The notes under the pieces: generated by a model
The model's input: the letters and a program-made list of their open reading frames with translations, nothing else
What the model was told of the DNA's origin: nothing
Database searches by the model: none
Source: Deuterostichococcus epilithicus
Lineage: Eukaryota > Chlorophyta > Trebouxiophyceae > Prasiolales > Stichococcaceae
DNA: 64,000 nt
NCBI GenBank assembly: GCA_033439295.1
Contig: JAVTLE010000005.1
Span: forward strand, 1,786,501 to 1,850,500
Direction: 5' to 3'
Shown here: positions 56,910 through 64,000 of the stretch, in pieces
Numbering within the stretch: the first letter of the stretch is position 1
Layout: every line of letters starts with the position of its first letter
Program-made: the position numbers and the translations under genes

Positions 56910-59900
56910 TCAGCTGGCACTCATCAAGCCTCCAGCAGCCTCTGCAGGGTGCGCCGCCTCCGCGGCCGGCTGCTTGGCTTGCGCGAGGTAGCGTAGTGTG
57001 TACAGGTTCTCGTCGCAGGGGCCGGACAGGTCGTCGTGCAGCTGGCTCAGCACCTTCTGCAGGCCGCGCAGCGCCGGTGCTGCCGCCGCTGGCAGCCCCT
57101 GCACAACACAGCACAGCCCAGCCCCGCATGAACCATCTGTATCAGCGTGCCACTGACCAGTGCAATTTTTTTTTCAGTGCTTCTGGTGCAGGCAGAGACC
57201 GCATGATGTCCTGGTGGTCGGCCTACGCATGTTTCTGCCCCTCAATGCCAGCTACTTGCCGGGGGTGCACAGCACCTGTGACATCGTGCAAGGACCCATG
57301 TAGCGTGGCACTCGCACACACCTTTTGCGCCACGTCGTGGCGCAGGCACAGCGCCTGCACCCAGGTCAGCAGGAACTCCACGTGCGGCGAGGCGGCCATG
57401 GCCTCTGACACCGCCGCCAGCACCGCCGGCACCGTCGCCGAAGGCGCCCCCGCCGCAACCGCCGCCACCTGCGCCCGCCAGAACGCCGCTCGAGTCAGTG
57501 GGGCACGAGGCGTTTGCGCCCGGAGGAAACAAAGATGCCTGTGGTTGCAGTCGCGCAGAGCGGTTGGCACCACAAAGCCGCCGGACGTCAACACGACATG
57601 CCGACACCGACCAGCATCCGTCGCCTGCAGGCGGAAGTGCGGCAGGGAGGACAGCTCTAGGGCGCCCAGGAACCCTGGACGGCGCCTAGGGCCGACCCCC
57701 ACCTGCTGCAGCGGCGTGGACAGGATGGCGTGCCGCAGCAGCGCCGGGTCGTTGAGGCGCAGCGCCAGCAGGAAAGCGCGCAGGTAGGCGCGCTGCCGGA
57801 TGGCGGCGTGCACCGCCGCCGGCGTCACCTCGGCGCCCAGGTCCGTGGGGTCGAAAACCAGCGCGTCGTCCAGCGAGTACATCAGCACCCCCTCTGCGAG
57901 ATACACCCCAAAAAGGGTAACACCACTGTTCGTACGCCGTTCTGACATGCCCCAGCGGCGACGCCCAGGCTTTTGCGTTTTCTTTTTTTTCCTTTTTCTT
58001 TTTTTCCCCCTTTTTTTTTCTTTGTCCGCTGCATCGCATGGCTGCTGCAATGCGTGCACTGGCTGGGAGGCCATGCGATGTCCGTGCGGCTGGGCGCTGT
58101 CTCAAAGCTACAGGCGGGCAGCAGCACCCTGCGCTGATGTGGTGTCTGCAGCGGTGGCACCGCACAGCGGCCTTCCGCTGCGGTGCAGCTCCAGGCTGCG
58201 GGCTGGCTCGAACGCATGCGTCTGGGAACAGAGCGGCGGATGGTGGGTTCACCTGTGGTGGCGGCGGCCCAGGAGCGGCCGGTGGGCGCCAGCGCGACGC
58301 TGCGGGTGCGCACCACGGGCCGCTTGCCGCCGCCTGTGCCTGGCAGATTGTCCACTGCCGCGGGATCGCCTGCGAAGTTGCAGAAATTCCCACAGTATTA
58401 CCAGCTGCACACCCCGACTCAGTGCCCACCTGCCACTATGTGTTTGTGGCAGCGACTGTGAGCTTTGAAAACTGCTGGGCAGCCTTGAGCGGGTTGAGCA
58501 GCCCTGCACCTCAGGAGGGTGCCAGACCCCTTTGCACAGCGCGCCCAATATAGCCGCTTGATGCAATGCGGCACAGGGCAGTGGGATGTGCAGGGGTTGC
58601 GGCGGACGCACCGCCGGGGCCAAGCAGCTCGTCGTCGTCGGACGGCGCATCAGCCAGCAGGTCTGCCGGCCCCGCGTCCGTGATGTTGCGCGAGTTGAGC
58701 TGGTCCAGCACCCCGTCCAGTGACCTGTTTTTGGTCACCTGCGCAGCGCATGTGCAATCAAATGACGGTGAGCCCCAGCAGGCTGCTTGTTGTGCAGAGA
58801 CAGTTTTGATTTACCTCCATCTTTGAGGCTGATTCTGGGTTTGCCATGTGTGGTTTGGCAATTGCAGAGTGGACAGTGCGTCGCACAGATGGCTCCCCTG
58901 CCCACCCTGAGTGCGCTGCCTAAGCACATACTGTGAGCACACTGTGTGCTCACTGGGGCAGCAGCGAGATAGGGTGCAAGCAAAAAGCGGCACCAGCAAC
59001 CAAGAAGTCATGGGAGTGGCGCGCCTGGAAGCGGCGCAGCATGAGGCGCTCCTCCGTGTCGTAGATGCACACAAACTTGGAGCGCCCGCCTGCGCGGAAT
59101 TTTCGCCACCACAATTCAGTCGGGACGACAATCCCAATCGCTGAACTCGCAGACGTACTCCTGCCTCGCCAACTCTCTGCAGGGTCATGGAACTGAGGCT
59201 CGGATGTGCACATGTGTTCAGCAAGGGGCGGCACCTGCGAGGAGGAGGCTACCGTCTGCCGAGTAAGCCAGCGAGGTGAAGCACTGGCCGCTGGTGGCGT
59301 TGCCCGCGGCCCGCCTGTCGCCAGCCAGCCGCCCGCCCGCAATGTCCCGCCGCCCCTCGACGGCACCCTTCAGCAAATCGACTCCAGATACTTTTCAGCA
59401 TGTCCGAAGATTCCCAACAGCCATGGACTGCGGTGGGTAGATGTGCCGAGCACCCCCAGCAAAGATGCGTGCAGGCTGTGTTCGAGAACGGCCTCACATC
59501 GACAACCAGTCGGTTGCCCTTTCGATGCGTCCCTGCCGAAACCTGCTGTCGCGCCGTTGTTGCGGGAGCGAAGCGCATGCAGGCGCCCTAGCAGCAGTGG
59601 TCAGAGGCGACACGGTGGCGCGCCTGCAGCTCGCCCTCGAGCGGGTCCCACAGGTGCAGCTGGCCATCGAGGGTGGCGCAGGCCAGCTGCTTGCCGTCCG
59701 GCCGGAAGGCCACCGCCAGCACGTCATGCGCGTGCGGCAGCACCTCGATGCCGCCTGCGGCCAAGCACGACATGCACGAGCGTCAGCCGCCAGCCGGGGG
59801 CTGCTTGAGGTGAGACTTTGGGACACGGCAGGGGCCGCCGTTGCCATCGCTGTCACGTGCGCCGCACGCGTTATGACCAGCAATTCTTTGGCATTCGCCC

Positions 59901-62900
59901 TGTGCTGACCGGGCAGGCTCTGGGAGAAGGCTTGAAATGAACAGTCCCACCCTTGCCAGCAAAAACGTCCCAGGTGCGCAGGGTGTGGTCCCAGGAGGCG
60001 GACGCCAGCAGCGGCCCCGCCGGGCTGAAGGCCAGCCCCGCGATGGGGCCCTCGTGCCCCGAAAGCACCTGCGCTCGCGGCAGCCACAGTGGTGTGAGGC
60101 ACCACCACGTATGGCGCTGTGATGCGCGTGCTCAGCTCGACGCCGCCGCCGCGGGCACAAGCAAGCAAGCAGGTGCTGCGCGCCAGGCGGCCAGCGGGTC
60201 AGCGGGCTTGGTGCAGCAGGGGTTATGAAGGTGCAGTGAGCAGAGGAAGTACCTCCAGCAGGCGCCCGGTCTTGACGGACCAGACGAAAATCTCGAAGGT
60301 GTCCTGCGAGCCGGCCACCACGACCTGCGCGGCGTGCGGGCGCAGCCACAGTCAGCTGCTGCCTGCTGCAAGCACCAGCGGGAAGCGAGCGAGCGATTTT
60401 TCGAGGGATCAATGCCGGCAGCTGCCACATGGAGGAGCCGCGCAGAACCAAATCATGAACAATCATGAACGATACTGCGGAGCGGTGAACAGAGACCAAC
60501 CTAAAAAAACCCAAGCAGGAGCGTAGGCGCACCTCGCCGCTGGGGTCCACCGCAAGGCAGGTGAACTGCACGGGGCGCGGCGTGGTGAAGGTCCTGAAGT
60601 TGCGGTAGCGCACCAGGTCGAACGCCCGCACCGTCCCGTCCTGTCACCGGCAGCAGTGCATGAAGCGGTCCCAAAGCTCAAGTGATAGTTTATCAGCACC
60701 ATCTGCGAATGCCAACTGCGAAGGCAGGAGATCAATCCCATTCCCTAACACATGCAGGCGCGCGCGTGTCTCAATGGAAGAGGTATCGACAGCGCCGCCG
60801 CTGAGCCAAGAAAAGCAGCTGTAAGTCTCACCAGGCTGGAGGAGAGCACGGCGTTGCCGGAGGGCAGCCAGGCGATGCCAGTGACGGGCGCCGCATGGTC
60901 CGTGAACGTCACGAAGCAGAAGCCGCTCGCCAGCGACCAAATCTTGACCTGCGGCCAGGCAGTAGTGGGGCGTTTCGGGTTCTGCTTTTCCATAGACCAA
61001 AACAGTTGGCGGGGCAAGCAGTGCAAAGTACATGAAGCGGCCGCGGCCGCGGCCGGGCAGCCACTAGCTCGACTAACCAGCGGGATTGCAGCAGCGGGGG
61101 TTGGGCCGCCGGCTCAAGACTACAAGTCAGGTCGCCGCCGCCGGCTGTTGGCTGGCGCGGCGCAGCATGCGCAAAGGGCAGACTGTTTCCCGCACGATCT
61201 GGGGAGGCATTAGCGGCGAAGTCTCCTCTGGGGTGGTCACATGAAACACTCGCAAGGTAACAGATACGGCGACAATCGGCACCTTGGCGTCGTCGGCGCC
61301 GCTGGCGAGCAGCGCGCCGTCGGGCGAGTAGGCCACGGCCGACACGTCGTAGTAGTGCCCCTGCTGCTTCAGCACATACGTCTCCGCGCGCCAGTCCCAC
61401 ACCAGCAGCTGCCCCAGCTTGGCGCAGCCCAGCGCCACCTGAGACGAAAATTGCAAGACATGATATTGTGGAGTGACAGGCCCACAAGTTTGATCCTGTG
61501 AAAATGCTAGGCCGGACTAAGGCGCAGCAATACTGCAGGTCCTGCTCCGTCCCCGAACTCGGCTGCTGAGCCACCGACAGGATGGCAAAGCTGTTCAGCA
61601 TGGGTGCAACATGCAGCCACCGTCAGCCGCACCCAGCTGCCGGTGGCGTTGAAGGCGGCGGCGGAAATGCGCTCGCGCGTCACGCTCAGCGTGTGCACGT
61701 TGCGGAAGGCGGGGAGCTCGTACAGGTCGAAGATGCCATTCGTGAAGGCCACCACCAGCATGCCGGTGCCAGGGTGGTAGTCCGCAGCCGATGCCTTGGC
61801 CCCGCGCTGGTTGAAGTACAGTTTCTCGTCCAGCTTCCAGTTTCCGCCTGGGGGTGTGGAGGCATCCGCCGCCGCTCAGGTTTTGCTGCCATGCGCAGTG
61901 CCTTCCAGAGAAACATGTATGCGGCCTTCTCTGGCTGCGCAAGGCCGCTGCTGAGCTTGGTTGCGGCATCTCGGGCACCCAGCTGGATGCAGCTGCGGGC
62001 GGCTCAGCAGCGCAAGCGTCGATCTGCGCCCGCACTTCCCCCCGATCTGCTCACCTGTGAAGGCTGGGCGGCCTGCCGCGACCGCCCCTGCAGCATCCTC
62101 CTCCATGTCACTTCCCGCCCCCGCCTGCTCGGGCGCGGCTGCCGTGCCGGCGCCCTGCTCGCCGACGTCAGGCAGGAACACGTAGCTGTGCAGCGCGCCA
62201 TCTCGTGCCAGAGAGTACAGCACCGGCGGCTGCTTCCCCTCCAGCCTGGCCGCCTCCGTCACATGCCCTCCTGAAAATGTGCCAAAACGCAGGGCTCCAC
62301 AGGCTGGCTTGATGCTCCACTCGTGCATCGCTGTTTCAGGCTCCGCTCCCCAGCATGCCGATCGGGGTTCTGATCTTGTATTGCCCAGCTGCTGCAGGAG
62401 GCTTACGCGCAAATGTCTACATGTGCGCCCTTGACAAGCGGTGCCGACGCACCCGCAAAGAAGACCGCCAGCGGCGCGTCCTTGTGTCCCGTGAGCGTGG
62501 GTGGCCTGAAGCCCTCGACTGGGTCCAGCGAGTACACCCTGCATTGTCGTTGCAGGGGGTCAGTCAAGGCATCGCCTTTGGAGGCCCGCCTTCCCACAGC
62601 AGCGGGAGCGCCCCTCGAGCAGGCTGCAGCAGCCCGGGTGGCAATCCCAGGTGCATCAGGTCACTTGCTGAAGCGTCACCTGCTGGTCAGGTCCTTTGAA
62701 CCGACGGCGATCCACTGCGAGTCGGCGCTCCAGTCCAGGCAGGTGATGTCGTCGTGGCAGGTGCCGTAGGTGCGGTGCAGCTGCATCGGCGACATGGACT
62801 TTGCCAGTGCCGGCGTCTGCCACACCTGCAAGCAGGGATGGCGCATGACTCCAGCTGCGCGTCTGGCCACACCTGCTCGCAGGGAGGCCAGCCGTATATC

Positions 62901-63614
62901 TAGCTGCCTCGCCTGGTCGTGAGGCTTGTGCAACATGCATAGTGATTCAATCGGCAGCCAGGCCTTCCCCAGACATTGCTTCCTGGGACAAGGGCTATGT
63001 TATCGCGTGCCGCGCCCGGCTCCACCCTTGATGCATGCCTGGCCATAAACTCGCCTGCAACAGGCGGCCCACGGCGCACGCGATGTACCGGCCATCCGGG
63101 CTGAACCGAGCGGCGGCGACTGGCTTCTTAAATGTGAAATGATGCAGTAGCGTCCGCCGCTCGCGGTTGATCAGCAGGCTGCGCCCATCCTCGTCGATCG
63201 ATAGCAGCAGCTGCCCGTTGGGGCTGACACAAACCGTGCGGACCTGATGTTCGGCATGCAACATGCGTTCATTCGTGTGCATTCCCACTGTGGCAGACAC
63301 GCGCAACTGTCGACATGCGGTCTAGCGGCAGCAGTGCATGCACAGCAGTTGGTGCCAAATCGGACCTGCTTGGCGTTCTCGAACGGCAATGTCTCGCTTT
63401 TCGACTCAGTGAGGTTGATCTGCGACACCCATAAACATGTAGGGTTAGCGCCCGTTTGCCGCATACGTCACCGGCCGGCGCATGCAGCCGGTCAGGGCGG
63501 CGGGCGCACCTGCGAAACCCTGTTGCCAACCGGGGACAGCAGTTCACTGCCGTGAATAAGGATGTTCCCTCCACGGTATGGGGCGCCGAGCAGGTTGGAG
63601 AATTGAAAGTTCAT
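56910..63614 (-). CDS. PWP2: Periodic tryptophan protein 2 (PWP2/UTP1), UTP-B subunit
   Basis: WD40 subunit of the UTP-B complex, needed for 90S pre-ribosome formation and 18S rRNA processing. Twenty exons chain in phase to 883 aa: 63614-63510, 63419-63366, 63243-63055, 62825-62680, 62538-62453, 62270-62055, 61847-61633, 61438-61283, 60948-60832, 60640-60533, 60324-60253, 60068-59951, 59754-59624, 59367-59235, 59089-59025, 58738-58612, 58339-58253, 57893-57703, 57468-57322, 57098-56910. Landmarks: [16 protein letters not shown] start, [117 protein letters not shown] and the C-terminal UTP12-like helices. Length fits the family (about 920). Three introns use GC donors (after 63055, 59624, 59025). 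Confidence 0.96.
57978..58023. repeat. 46-bp pure pyrimidine tract in a PWP2 intron
   Basis: An uninterrupted run of T and C on the plus strand, purely purine in the PWP2 transcript, lies in the intron between exons 58339-58253 and 57893-57703. Confidence 0.95.
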
Positions 63615-64000
63615 TGGAGCACTGTGTCACGCCGCGCGCACATCGCTGCAAGTTGTTCACGATGTGAAACCTGCCCTTACCCGAGGCTTGCGTGCAGAAA
63701 ATGCAATGACTGAGAAGACGGTCCTCTGACTTCGACACTACGATGCGGTTCGCTGTGTCTGTGCTGCAGCGGCCGCGCTCCGGAACGGGCATCAGCAAGG
63801 GATTCTAAATTCAGCCTGCTGGACTTAGTATCCTTTAACATAAGGGGTTTTGGAGTCACGTGCTGTGTACACACAAGGGTGCGTGCGCAACTTCGATAGA
63901 GGTGCAGCGCACACAGACAGGACATAACACCTTCGCCTGCAGCTGAGCTGTGCAGAACACACATTGAATTGGATCCACACCGTTGGTACGCTCAATTCCC
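63615..64000. promoter_or_regulatory. Upstream region of PWP2
   Basis: 386 bp upstream of the PWP2 ATG to the window edge. A minus-strand frame (about 63964-63677) has no family resemblance and is followed by a stop before the PWP2 start, so it is taken as 5' flank. Confidence 0.45.

Noticed and set aside
1-64000. Search for tRNA, rRNA, CRISPR arrays, LTR elements, reverse transcriptase, transposase or viral proteins
   Set aside because: No cloverleaf, repeat array, terminal repeat or diagnostic motif was found by reading; all sizeable homologies belong to ordinary nuclear genes.

Overview
This window reads as nuclear DNA of a green alga (Chlorophyta; a trebouxiophyte-like organism is my best guess). 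It is GC-rich and very intron-dense: exons of about 30-300 bp are split by introns of about 70-300 bp. Products include plastid galactolipid synthesis (MGD synthase), plant-type starch debranching (ISA3), plant-type phosphoserine phosphatase, sulfiredoxin and a plant RKP-type ubiquitin ligase. Translation uses the standard code. I see no rRNA, tRNA, CRISPR, phage, retroelement or transposon signature.

Layout, left to right: a palmitoyltransferase 3' part (+, to 943); isoamylase ISA3 (-, 7240-1511); phosphoserine phosphatase (+, 7925-9853); BOP1/ERB1 (-, 15539-9989); frataxin (+, 16039-17186); a large dynamin-like GTPase with a zinc-knuckle tail (-, 25316-17798); a small putative RSA3-like nucleolar protein (+, 25892-26685); a type I membrane protein of the plant DUF7794 kind (+, 27017-29009); sulfiredoxin (+, 29310-30087); an ABM-fold, probably plastid protein (-, 31653-30270); a BBOF1-like ciliary coiled-coil protein (+, 32292-35088); an RKP/KPC1-type E3 (-, 44977-35397); an unrecognised alpha-helical solenoid protein (+, 45238-49753); an SCP-type phosphatase (-, 52770-50288); MGDG synthase (+, 53197-56250); and PWP2/UTP1 (-, 63614-56910). 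For ISA3, PSP, BOP1, frataxin, the DUF7794 protein, SRX, the ABM protein, SCP, MGD1 and PWP2 I chained exons by hand; each chain keeps phase and its total is divisible by three.

The genes do not form one pathway. Two certain genes and one possible one serve ribosome biogenesis (BOP1 in the PeBoW complex, PWP2 in UTP-B, and the RSA3-like protein). Three serve plastid metabolism (ISA3, MGD1, PSP), and three serve redox, iron or stress functions (frataxin, SRX, the ABM protein). Order is almost strictly alternating by strand, giving six head-to-head pairs with 260-680 bp between start codons and seven tail-to-tail pairs.

The most notable observations are an RKP-type SPRY ubiquitin ligase whose C-terminal RING is replaced by a Ufd2-type U-box, six introns that fit only with GC-AG borders, a dynamin-family GTPase carrying a CCHC zinc knuckle, and a ciliary (BBOF1) gene.
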